NCBI RefSeq assembly: GCF_020639365.1
Contig: NZ_JAINUL010000001.1
Span: forward strand, 2,779,519-2,843,518
DNA: 64,000 bases
DNA from: Streptomyces flavotricini
GTDB lineage: Bacteria > Actinomycetota > Actinomycetes > Streptomycetales > Streptomycetaceae
Direction of reading: 5' to 3'
Position numbers and translations under genes: made by a program. Of the stretch, positions 18,228 through 25,881 are shown piece by piece. Position 1 is the first letter of the stretch; every line of letters starts with the position of its first letter. The notes below the pieces were generated by a model. The model was given only the letters and a program-made list of their open reading frames with translations, ran no database searches and was not told the DNA's origin.

Positions 18228-18467
18228 ATGGGCGTTTTTAGTCGGTTTCGCCGCAAGGCCGCGGAAGCGAGCACGGAGGAAGCCGCCGCCGCGGCCCTGA
18301 CGACGGAGTCCGAGGACGCGGTCGACGGGAACGAGGCGGAGACCGCGGCCGGAGCCGCGTCGACGGCTGGGTCGGAGAGCGCCGCGCCGGAGGGCGTGGA
18401 GATCCCGAAGCAGCAGTCGGCGGAGAAGGCCGCGGACAGCGAGGCCGGCGAAGGCGCCCGTACGTAG
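18228..18467 (+). CDS. Small acidic protein, function unknown
   Basis: A 79-residue protein starting MGVFSRFRRKAAE and continuing as an alanine, glutamate and serine-rich, probably disordered acidic chain. ATG 18228 is preferred over ATG 18216 because GGGAG (18218-18222) lies five bases upstream of it. It is divergent from miaA and 23 bp ahead of the antitoxin-like gene, so the two probably form one transcript ending at the hairpin 18759-18796. No family recognised. Confidence 0.65.
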   Translation: MGVFSRFRRKAAEASTEEAAAAALTTESEDAVDGNEAETAAGAASTAGSESAAPEGVEIPKQQSAEKAADSEAGEGART

Positions 18468-18490
18468 CTACCGCCACTGGAAGGTGACCC

Positions 18491-18748
18491 ATGGGCCTGC
18501 TGGACACGCTGAAGGCCAAGCTCGCACCGGCGAAGGAAAAGGTCGGCGACCTCGCGCAGCAGCACGAGGGGAAGATCGGCCAGAATCTCGACAAGATGGC
18601 CAAGGCCGTGGACTCCAGGACCAAGGGCAAGTACCACGGTCACATCGAGACCGGCACGAGCAAGGCGAAGGACGCCCTGGGCAAGATCGCTCACAAGGAC
18701 GCCCCCGGCGGGCCGACGCCGCCGACGCCGTCGGCGCCGTCCGCCTGA
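18491..18748 (+). CDS. MT0933-type antitoxin-like small protein
   Basis: An 85-residue basic, lysine-rich protein that begins MGLLDTLKAKLAPAKEKVGD and contains the stretch GKIGQNLDKMAKAVDSRT. This fits the MT0933/Rv0909 antitoxin family, which in mycobacteria precedes an SRPBCC-type toxin (Rv0910). Here the next gene downstream is convergent and unrelated, so no toxin partner is visible. The C terminus is a short PTPPTPSAPS tail. AAGGTG upstream acts as ribosome site. Family assignment is from memory of the sequence pattern. Confidence 0.75.
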   Translation: MGLLDTLKAKLAPAKEKVGDLAQQHEGKIGQNLDKMAKAVDSRTKGKYHGHIETGTSKAKDALGKIAHKDAPGGPTPPTPSAPSA

Positions 18749-18758
18749 GGCGGTCGAC

Positions 18759-18796
18759 GGAAGGGGCGCGGGTTCAGCGGAACCCGCGCCCCTTCC
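18759..18796. terminator. Terminator between antitoxin-like gene and convergent gene
   Basis: A perfect 16-bp stem (18759-18774 with 18781-18796) with a CAGCGG loop is followed by a short TCGTT tail. It lies 11 bp after the plus-strand stop and 37 bp after the stop of the convergent gene, so it may serve both. Confidence 0.85.
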
Positions 18797-18832
18797 TCGT
18801 TGCCGGCGGCGCCTCGGCGGTGTCCCTTCCGG

Positions 18833-19540
18833 TCAGGACCAGGCGGCGACGAAGTAGCCGACCCCGTACGGGGCGTCCTCGTACAGCAGCCGCCCGTCGA
18901 GGCCCGCGCCCTCGGCCGCACCGGCCAGCACCTGCCAGGGCGCCCGCCCGGCGGCCTTGAGCTCGTACGCGAGCTCGGCGTCGAGGGCGCGGAGCGCGGC
19001 CACGTCGGCCGCTGCGAGCGCGCGGGCCGCGGCGGCGTCGAAGGCGGCGGCGCGGTCGTCGAGGTAGCCGGGGGCCTTCAGGGTGCGGCAGGCGCTGCCG
19101 TCACCCATGACGAGGAGCGCGACGCGCTCCTCTCGGGCCGCGAGCCCCCGGCCGGCCTCCAGGCACCGCTCGGCTTCGAGGGGCTCCCCGACGCCGAGCC
19201 CCTCGACGGGAGCGGCGCCCCAGCGGGCGTGCCGGAGCAGCCAGGCGCCGACGGCCAGGGACGGCGGCAGCAGGCGCGGCCCCTCCTCGCCGTCCCCGAG
19301 CTGTACGTCGGTCTCGACCCCGAAGCCGCGGAAACCGCCGCGGGAGCCCTGGGGGTAGGGCCCGCGGTGGTCCTGGTCGGCGGCGCCGACGACGACCAGC
19401 AGGTCGGGGCGGGAGGCGGCGAGTACCGCGAGCGCGTCGGAGCAGGCGGTACGGGCGTCCGCGAGCTCGGGGGCGGCCCCTGCGGCGACCTCGGGCACGA
19501 GCAGGGGCGGGGCGGGGCACACGGCGGCGGCAACAAGCAT
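18833..19540 (-). CDS. Class III extradiol dioxygenase-like protein
   Basis: A 235-residue protein with the layout of the LigB/MEMO-like superfamily, beginning MLVAAAVCPAPPLLVPEV and containing VVVGAADQDHRGP and ALLVMGDGSACR. The histidines that bind iron in true dioxygenases are not all evident (only a few histidines are present), so catalytic activity is uncertain. It is commonly found next to miaB in Streptomyces, from memory. ATG 19540 has a weak AGGGTG site. It starts 49 bp after the miaB stop on the same strand. Confidence 0.75.
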   Translation of the reverse strand: MLVAAAVCPAPPLLVPEVAAGAAPELADARTACSDALAVLAASRPDLLVVVGAADQDHRGPYPQGSRGGFRGFGVETDVQLGDGEEGPRLLPPSLAVGAWLLRHARWGAAPVEGLGVGEPLEAERCLEAGRGLAAREERVALLVMGDGSACRTLKAPGYLDDRAAAFDAAAARALAAADVAALRALDAELAYELKAAGRAPWQVLAGAAEGAGLDGRLLYEDAPYGVGYFVAAWS

Positions 19541-19589
19541 GATCCGCACCCTAGCCCGCGCGGCCCCCGGCGGGGGCCCCGCGGGGCTG

Positions 19590-21119
19590 TCAGGAAGAGG
19601 CCGGCAGGGCGCAGCCCGAAGCGGGGGCCGACGGCAGCGGGGCCGGGACGCCCAGGGTCGGGATGCCCAGCATGACGCCCTGCGGCTGCGCGGGAGCCGC
19701 GTTGCGCTTCTCCCACGCGTCACCGGCGCGGGTGCGGCGCACGGACAGGGTCGGGCCCTCCGCCAGCAGGTGGTGCGGGGCCGCGTAGGTGATGTCCACG
19801 GTCACCACGTCACCGGGACGGACTTCGCCCTCCGGCTTCGTGAAGTGCACCAGGCGGTTGTCGGGCGCGCGCCCGGACAGCCGGTGCGTGGCGCCGTCCT
19901 TGCGGCCCTCGCCCTCGGCGACCATGACCTCCAGCGTCCGCCCGACCTGCTTCTTGTTCTCGTCCCAGGAGATCTCCTCCTGGAGGGCGACCAGCCGCAT
20001 GTAGCGCTCCTGGACGACCTCCTTCGGGATCTGCCCCTCCATGTCCGCCGCCGGGGTCCCGGGGCGCTTGGAGTACTGGAAGGTGAAGGCGTTCGCGAAG
20101 CGGGCCTCGCGCACGGCGTGCATCGTCTGCTCGAAGTCCTCCTCCGTCTCACCGGGGAAGCCCACGATGATGTCGGTGGAGATCGCCGCGTGCGGGATGG
20201 CCGCGCGGACCTTCTCGATGATGCCGAGGAAGCGCTCCTGGCGGTACGAGCGGCGCATCGCGCGCAGGATGGTGTCCGATCCGGACTGCATCGGCATGTG
20301 CAGCTGCGGCATCACGTTCGGGGTCTCGGCCATCGCCGCGATCACGTCGTCCGTGAAGTCGCGCGGGTGCGGGGAGGTGAAGCGGACCCGCTCCAGGCCC
20401 TCGATCTGGCCGCAGGCGCGCAGCAGCTTGCTGAAGGCCTCGCGGTCGCCCAGGTCGGACCCGTACGCGTTCACGTTCTGCCCGAGCAGGGTGATCTCGG
20501 AAACGCCCTCGGCGACCAGCGCCTCCACCTCGGCGAGGATGTCGCCGGGCCGGCGGTCCTCCTCCTTGCCGCGCAAGGCCGGGACGATGCAGAAGGTGCA
20601 CGTGTTGTTGCAGCCGACGGAGATCGAAACCCACGCGGCGTACGCGGACTCGCGCCGGGTCGGCAGCGTGGAGGGGAACGCCTCCAGCGACTCGGCGATC
20701 TCGACCTGCGCCTCTTCCTGGATGCGGGCGCGCTCCAGCAGGACGGGCAGCTTGCCGATGTTGTGGGTGCCGAAGACCACGTCGACCCAGGGGGCCCGCT
20801 TGACGATCGTGTCGCGGTCCTTCTGCGCGAGGCAGCCGCCGACGGCGATCTGCATGCCGGGGCGCTTGGTCTTCATCGGGGCGAGCCGGCCGAGGTTGCC
20901 GTACAGCTTGTTGTCGGCGTTCTCCCGTACGGCGCAGGTGTTGAACACCACGACGTCGGCGTCGCCGTCGCAGCCCTCGGGCGCCCGCGTGTAGCCCGCG
21001 CCCTCCAGCAGACCGGACAGCCGCTCGGAGTCGTGCACGTTCATCTGGCACCCGTAGGTGCGCACCTCGTATGTTCCCTTGACGTCCACTGCCGTGCTCC
21101 GGTCGCTGCTGCTGGTCAT
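19590..21119 (-). CDS. miaB: tRNA-2-methylthio-N6-dimethylallyladenosine synthase MiaB
   Basis: A 509-residue radical-SAM methylthiotransferase that adds the 2-methylthio group to i6A37 made by MiaA. The N-terminal auxiliary cluster cysteines are C24, C62 and C96. The radical-SAM cluster motif is CNNTCTFC (C170, C174, C177). A TRAM domain lies near 390-455. A proline/alanine-rich tail of about 50 residues follows TRAM and is not needed in other MiaB proteins. It lies downstream of a divergent promoter shared with the TAXI gene. Confidence 0.96.
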   Translation of the reverse strand: MTSSSDRSTAVDVKGTYEVRTYGCQMNVHDSERLSGLLEGAGYTRAPEGCDGDADVVVFNTCAVRENADNKLYGNLGRLAPMKTKRPGMQIAVGGCLAQKDRDTIVKRAPWVDVVFGTHNIGKLPVLLERARIQEEAQVEIAESLEAFPSTLPTRRESAYAAWVSISVGCNNTCTFCIVPALRGKEEDRRPGDILAEVEALVAEGVSEITLLGQNVNAYGSDLGDREAFSKLLRACGQIEGLERVRFTSPHPRDFTDDVIAAMAETPNVMPQLHMPMQSGSDTILRAMRRSYRQERFLGIIEKVRAAIPHAAISTDIIVGFPGETEEDFEQTMHAVREARFANAFTFQYSKRPGTPAADMEGQIPKEVVQERYMRLVALQEEISWDENKKQVGRTLEVMVAEGEGRKDGATHRLSGRAPDNRLVHFTKPEGEVRPGDVVTVDITYAAPHHLLAEGPTLSVRRTRAGDAWEKRNAAPAQPQGVMLGIPTLGVPAPLPSAPASGCALPASS

Positions 21120-21214
21120 ACGACAAGGGTAGGCGGTACCCGGAACCCCTCCGGCCCCCTCCCGCCGCGGGCCCGGCCGTGACAGCGGCCCCGCCCCGGT
21201 GGCAGGATCGCCGC

Positions 21215-22210
21215 ATGGCTCACGTACCGCCCCGCATCCGCAGGCGCACCGCCCTGTGGGGGCTGGTGGCCGTACTGGCGGTGCTCGGGCTGCTCGCCTG
21301 GTGGCTGAGGCCCTTCGGGGAGCCGGAGCTCAAGGGCGGTCTGACCTTCAGCACGGGGGTCCGTACCGGCGTCTACCACCGCTACGGCCAGCTGCTGGAG
21401 CAGGCCCTGGCCCAGGACATGCCGGGCGTGAACGTGGCGCTGAAGCCCAGCGAGGGCTCGCAGGAGAACCTCCAGCGGGTGGCCACCGGGAAGGCCGACT
21501 TCACCATCGCCACCGCGGACGCGGTCTCCAAGTACCGGGCCGACGGGAAGCCGGGCGCGGAGCAGCTGCGCGGCGTGGCACGGCTGTACGACGACTACGT
21601 GCAACTGGTGGTGCCGGCCGGATCGAGCGTGCAGTCGGCACGGGACCTGAAGGGCAAGCGGGTCGCGATCGGCCAGCCCGGATCCGGCGTGCGCCTGATC
21701 TCGGAGCGGCTGCTGACGGCGGCCAAGCTGGATCCGGCGCGGGACATCACCCCGGTGTCGATAGGCATCGACACCATGCCCGCGGAGCTGCAGGCCGGCC
21801 GGATCGACGCGTTCTTCTGGTCCGGCGGCCTGCCGACGCAGGCGGTGCGCGAGCTGTCGGAGCGGTATGACATCCGGCTCGTGCAGCTCGGCGACCTGGT
21901 GGAGTCGCTCCAGGCGAGCGGGACCCCGGCGCGGTACTACCGGGCGGCGGTGATGCCGCAGGACGCCTACACCCGGGCCCGGAACACCTCGTCGGTGGCG
22001 ACCTTGGCCGTGCCGAACCTGCTGGTCACCACCGAGGCGACGGACCCGGAGCTGACCGAGCGGTTCACGCGGACGGTGATCAGCAGCCGCGACCGGATCG
22101 GGCACGAGGTGCACGCCGCCCAGCTGGTGGACCTGCGTACGGCGATCTACACGGACCCGCTCGACCTGCACGAGGGCGCCCAGCGCTACTACCGCTCGGT
22201 CAAGCCCTAG
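21215..22210 (+). CDS. TAXI-family solute-binding protein, orphan
   Basis: A 331-residue periplasmic-type binding protein of the TRAP-associated extracytoplasmic (TAXI) family, anchored by one N-terminal transmembrane segment (about 12-31) after RRRTALW. Family features include [31 protein letters not shown] and [16 protein letters not shown] 21215 is preferred because AGGA lies seven bases upstream. No TRAP membrane subunits (DctQ/DctM type) are encoded nearby, so it may serve a sensor or use a distant transporter. It is divergent from miaB and converges on the ROK gene. Confidence 0.85.
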   Translation: MAHVPPRIRRRTALWGLVAVLAVLGLLAWWLRPFGEPELKGGLTFSTGVRTGVYHRYGQLLEQALAQDMPGVNVALKPSEGSQENLQRVATGKADFTIATADAVSKYRADGKPGAEQLRGVARLYDDYVQLVVPAGSSVQSARDLKGKRVAIGQPGSGVRLISERLLTAAKLDPARDITPVSIGIDTMPAELQAGRIDAFFWSGGLPTQAVRELSERYDIRLVQLGDLVESLQASGTPARYYRAAVMPQDAYTRARNTSSVATLAVPNLLVTTEATDPELTERFTRTVISSRDRIGHEVHAAQLVDLRTAIYTDPLDLHEGAQRYYRSVKP

Positions 22211-22271
22211 GGAGCGTCCGCGAAGTCCCGCCCGCCCCGCGACGCCCGGCACGCGCTGGAAGGAAGGCCGG

Positions 22272-23297
22272 TCAGCCGCCCGGCAAGAGCATCACCGCTG
22301 CCGCGGCGGCCCCGATCAGCCCGGCGTGCGTCCCGAGGGCCGCCGGGACCACCCGCAGCCCGCTCACGAAGGACAGCGTGGCGTAGTCGGCCAGGTGCGC
22401 GCGGATCGGTGCGAACAGCGTGTCCCCCGACGTGGCGACGCCCCCGCCGATCACCGCGATGTCGGTCTCGACCAGTGTCGCGGTGGCCGCGATCGCCGCG
22501 GCCAGAGCCCGCCCCGCACGGTCGAAGGCGGCCACGGCGACGGGATGCCCGGCCTCCGCGGCCGCGGCCACGCCCGCCGCGGAGGCGTCCCCGTCCGGGT
22601 CCGCCGGGGTCCAGCCCTGGGCCAGGGCCCACCGGGCGATGGCGGTGCCGGAGGCGATGGACTCCACGCAGCCGCGGCTCCCGCAGACGCACGGCTCACC
22701 GTCGAAAGCCACGCTGATGTGGCCGATGTGGCCCGCGTTGCCCGTGGGGCCCGGGTGGAGCCGGTTGTTCAGGATCAGTCCTCCGCCGACCCCGGTGGAG
22801 ACCACCATGCACAGGGCGTTCGCGTGCCCCCGGGCCGCACCCAGCCAGTGCTCGGCGGCGGTCATCGCCACGCCGTCACCGGCGAGCACGGTCGGCAGGG
22901 CAGCGCCGTGCCGGGCCAGTTCGGCCTCGACCCGGGCCTGGATCGGGAACTGCCGCCACGCCCCGATGTTCACCGGGCTCACCGTGCCGCGCGAGGTGTC
23001 CACGGGGCCCGCGCTGCCGATGCCGCAACGGACCGCCGACGGCCACAGCGGGGAACCCGCGAGCTCGGCGACGACCTCGGCGACGGCGGCGAAGACCGCG
23101 TCGCCGTCCGCGCCGCGCGGGGTCGGGCGGCGGGTGGTGGCCGTCATCGTGCCGTCGGGGTGCACCAGCGCGCCGGCGATCTTCGTACCGCCGATGTCGA
23201 CGGCCACGGTGAGGCCGGCCGCCGGATCAAGGGCGGCGGTGGCATCGGCGCCGACAGCGGCCTGTGGTGCGGGCAGTGCGGAGGTGGGACTCGTCAC
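22272..23297 (-). CDS. ROK-family sugar kinase
   Basis: A 341-residue ROK kinase. The phosphate-1 motif DIGGTK is at 34-39, and the zinc-binding ROK signature GHIGHISV...CVCGSRGCVE spans about 189-212. There is no N-terminal winged helix, so it is a kinase rather than a NagC/XylR repressor. Glucose, mannose or N-acetyl sugars are possible substrates. It starts 27 bp after the LacI-type gene and is surely cotranscribed with it, opposite the GH5/GH85 operon. That context suggests phosphorylation of mannose or GlcNAc released from glycans. Confidence 0.9.
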   Translation of the reverse strand: MTSPTSALPAPQAAVGADATAALDPAAGLTVAVDIGGTKIAGALVHPDGTMTATTRRPTPRGADGDAVFAAVAEVVAELAGSPLWPSAVRCGIGSAGPVDTSRGTVSPVNIGAWRQFPIQARVEAELARHGAALPTVLAGDGVAMTAAEHWLGAARGHANALCMVVSTGVGGGLILNNRLHPGPTGNAGHIGHISVAFDGEPCVCGSRGCVESIASGTAIARWALAQGWTPADPDGDASAAGVAAAAEAGHPVAVAAFDRAGRALAAAIAATATLVETDIAVIGGGVATSGDTLFAPIRAHLADYATLSFVSGLRVVPAALGTHAGLIGAAAAAVMLLPGG

Positions 23298-23324
23298 GGA
23301 AGCGGCTCCAGGAAGGGGTCGGAA

Positions 23325-24356
23325 TCAGTATGCGGCCGTCGGCGGGGCCGTACTCTCCCGGGGCTCCAGCCGCGGCCGCTCGCTCTCCCGGGCCCGGGGC
23401 GGGCTCCCGGCCAGTACGGCGAGCAGCTCCTCGGCGGCGAGCCGGCCGAACCCCGCCGTGTCGCGTACGAGCGCGGTGAGCCGGGGGTGGGTGACCCTGC
23501 ACAGCGCCGAGTCGTCCCAGGCGACCATGGAGATGCGGCCGGGGACCGCGATGCCCAGCTCGGCGGCGACGGCGATGCCGGCGACCGCCATCACGTCGTT
23601 GTCGTAGACGAGCGCGGTCGGCGGCGCCGGCTCGGCGAGGACCCGGCGGGTGGCGGCCGCGCCCTCGGCGTCGGAGTAGTCGGTGACCACCGAGCGCACG
23701 TGCTCCGGGTCGAGCCCGCGCGCCCCGGCCTCGGCGCGCAGCGACGCGATGCGGCGGGCGGTGTGGGCGAGGCCGGGCAGTCCGGCGATGTGGGTGATCC
23801 GCCGGTGGCCCAGTCCGTACAGGTGCTCCACGACCCGGGCCATGGCCCGGGCGTCGTCGGCCCACACCGAGGACAGCTCCCCGCCCCCGCCCGTCCCGCC
23901 GATCAGCACGGCGGGCAGCCCGAGCCGCGCGAGGAGCTCCGGCCGCGGGTCGTCCGTACGCGGGTCCACGACGAGGACCCCGTCCACGCGCCGCTCGGCC
24001 CACCAGCGGCGGTACACGGCGCATTCGGCCTCGATGCCGTCCACGACCTGGAAGAGCAGCGCGACGCGGTCCGCGGCGAGCACCTCCTGGATGCCGGAGA
24101 CCAGTTGGAGGAAGAAGGACTCGACGCCGAGGGTCTGCGCGGGGCGGGCGAGCACCAGCCCGACCGCTCCGGAGCGCTCCCCGGACAGGGCCCGCGCGGC
24201 GCTGTTGGGCTGCCAGCCGAGCTCTTCGGCGACCTCGCGGATCCGGGCGCGGGTGTCCTTGGAGACGCCAGGCCGGTCGTTGAGCGCGAAGGACACCGCG
24301 CTTTCGGACACCCCGGCCCGGCGGGCGATGTCCTTGATGGTGGGCCTGCGGGCCAT
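23325..24356 (-). CDS. LacI-family transcriptional regulator
   Basis: A 343-residue repressor with the classic N-terminal HTH (TIKDIARRAGVSESAVSFAL, about 6-25) and hinge helix SAARALSGERSGAVGLVLA. A periplasmic-binding-protein-like sugar domain follows. It is divergent from the GH5/GH85 genes across a 213-bp spacer that contains an AGCGCT-centred LacI-type palindrome. It is therefore the probable local repressor of both the glycosidase genes and its own operon with the ROK kinase. The inducer is unknown. Confidence 0.93.
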   Translation of the reverse strand: MARRPTIKDIARRAGVSESAVSFALNDRPGVSKDTRARIREVAEELGWQPNSAARALSGERSGAVGLVLARPAQTLGVESFFLQLVSGIQEVLAADRVALLFQVVDGIEAECAVYRRWWAERRVDGVLVVDPRTDDPRPELLARLGLPAVLIGGTGGGGELSSVWADDARAMARVVEHLYGLGHRRITHIAGLPGLAHTARRIASLRAEAGARGLDPEHVRSVVTDYSDAEGAAATRRVLAEPAPPTALVYDNDVMAVAGIAVAAELGIAVPGRISMVAWDDSALCRVTHPRLTALVRDTAGFGRLAAEELLAVLAGSPPRARESERPRLEPRESTAPPTAAY

Positions 24357-24406
24357 GGCGTGCCTGCCTCTTCCTCCGGCCGTTTTCCGTCCACATTCCG
24401 GCGCCG

Positions 24407-24426
24407 GAACTAAACCGCATTAGTTC
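24407..24426. promoter_or_regulatory. Inverted repeat GAACTAA-N6-TTAGTTC in the LacI/GH5 spacer
   Basis: Two perfect 7-bp arms (24407-24413 and 24420-24426) are separated by 6 bp. It lies 50 bp upstream of the LacI-type gene and could be a second operator or a site for another regulator. Confidence 0.5.
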
Positions 24427-24464
24427 GATCAGCTTGAGCGGCCGAAACCCTTCTGTCAACGGGA

Positions 24465-24478
24465 CTGAAGCGCTTAAG
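24465..24478. promoter_or_regulatory. Candidate LacI-type operator
   Basis: CTGAAGCGCTTAAG is a near-perfect palindrome centred on AGCGCT, the CG-centred core typical of LacI-family operators. It lies in the divergent spacer, about 20 bp upstream of a TTGACT -35 element and 105 bp upstream of the GH5 start. Inference: it is bound by the adjacent LacI-type protein. Confidence 0.65.
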
Positions 24479-24498
24479 TACCGGTGCATGAGGCCCTG

Positions 24499-24527
24499 TT
24501 GACTTCCCTTCCGGCACCCGGCAGGTT
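24499..24527 (+). promoter_or_regulatory. Candidate promoter of the GH5-GH85 operon
   Basis: TTGACT (24499-24504) and CAGGTT (24522-24527) are separated by 17 bp, a fair match to the Streptomyces housekeeping consensus. The start codon is 42 bp downstream. Confidence 0.45.
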
Positions 24528-24569
24528 GTCCGTCACCCGGCGGATTCCCGAGAACTCCAGGACGCCCTC

Positions 24570-25835
24570 ATGCACGACGGAATCACTCCTCGTCCCCTCC
24601 GTTTCGGCGCCAACTACACCCCGTCCCGCGGCTGGTTCCACCACTGGCTCGACTTCGACCTCGACGAGGTCAGGGCCGACCTCGACTCCGTCGCCGCGCT
24701 CGGGCTGGACCACGTACGGGTCTTCCCGCTGTGGCCGGTGTTCCAGCCGAACCGGACCCTCATCCGGCCGCGCGCCGTCGAGCAGCTCGTCGCGCTCGCC
24801 GACGCGGCCGCCGAGCGCGGGCTCGACGTCGACGTGGACGGCCTGCAGGGGCACTTGTCGAGCTTCGACTTCCTGCCCGCGTGGACCCGGACCTGGCACC
24901 GGCGCAGCATCTTCACCGACCCGGACGTCGTCGCCGCGCAGGAGGAGTACCTGCGCACGCTGGCCGCCGCCCTCGCCGACCGCCCCAACTTCCTCGGCAT
25001 GACCGTCGGCAACGAGATCAACCAGTTCTCCGACGCCCCCCATCCGGACCCGGACCGGATCACCCGGGAGCAGGCCGGGCGATGGCTGGAGCTGATGCTC
25101 GCCGCGTGCGAGGAGGGCGCGCCGGACCGGTTCCACGTGCACGCCGAGTACGACGCCGCCTGGTACCGGGACGGACACCCCTTCACCCCGGCCCAGGCCG
25201 CCCGGCTGGGCGCGGCCACGGCCGTGCACTCGTGGGTGTTCAACGGCACCGCGCAGCGCCACGGCCGCACCGCGGCGGCGACCGAGCACCACGCCGCCTA
25301 CCTGGTCGAGCTGGCGAAGGCCTGGGCCCGTGACCCGCACCGGCCGGTGTGGCTCCAGGAGGTCGGGGCGCCCGCGCCGCTGATCCCGCCGGAGCACGCG
25401 GCGGCGTTCACCGAGGCGACGGTGGCGAACGTGCTGGACTGCCCGGACCTGTGGGGCGTGACCTGGTGGTGCTCGCACGACGTGTCCCGGGAGCTCGCGG
25501 ACTTCCCGGAGCTGGAGTACGGGCTCGGTCTGCTCACCAACGACCGCGGGGTCAAGCCCTCCGGGGCCGTCGTCGCCCGGATCGCCGCGCAGTGGCGGGG
25601 CCGGGAGCACCGCCCGGCCGTGCGGTCCACCGCGCTGGCCGTGGAGGTCGGCGGGGCGGAGGCGGCGCCGGGTCGATCGGTGTGCGCCCCGGGCGGCGCC
25701 TTCTTCGAGGCTTGGGCCGCGCTCACGGCCCGGGGGGTCCGCCCCGCGGTGGTCCTGGCGGAGCTCGCCGAGGACACGGCCCATCTGTCGGCGCGCGGCA
25801 TCACGGAGGTGCTGCGCGTGCCCGACGTCACCTGA
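24570..25835 (+). CDS. GH5-like glycoside hydrolase, possible beta-mannosidase
   Basis: A 421-residue (beta/alpha)8 enzyme of clan GH-A without a signal peptide, so probably cytoplasmic. The acid/base glutamate is E149 in VGNEINQF and the nucleophile candidate E264 in WLQEVGAP, giving the GH5 spacing. The N terminus RFGANYTPSRGWFHHWLDFD resembles, from memory, GH5_18 exo-beta-mannosidases that cut Man-beta-1,4-GlcNAc. AGGA lies seven bases before the ATG. It is the first gene of an operon with the GH85 enzyme (46 bp apart), so the two could act in sequence on N-glycan cores. Mannanase or glucanase activity cannot be excluded. Confidence 0.8.
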   Translation: MHDGITPRPLRFGANYTPSRGWFHHWLDFDLDEVRADLDSVAALGLDHVRVFPLWPVFQPNRTLIRPRAVEQLVALADAAAERGLDVDVDGLQGHLSSFDFLPAWTRTWHRRSIFTDPDVVAAQEEYLRTLAAALADRPNFLGMTVGNEINQFSDAPHPDPDRITREQAGRWLELMLAACEEGAPDRFHVHAEYDAAWYRDGHPFTPAQAARLGAATAVHSWVFNGTAQRHGRTAAATEHHAAYLVELAKAWARDPHRPVWLQEVGAPAPLIPPEHAAAFTEATVANVLDCPDLWGVTWWCSHDVSRELADFPELEYGLGLLTNDRGVKPSGAVVARIAAQWRGREHRPAVRSTALAVEVGGAEAAPGRSVCAPGGAFFEAWAALTARGVRPAVVLAELAEDTAHLSARGITEVLRVPDVT

Positions 25836-25881
25836 CCACCGGCAACCCGACCGCTCGTCCCCCGTCACCGAGGAGCCCCGC

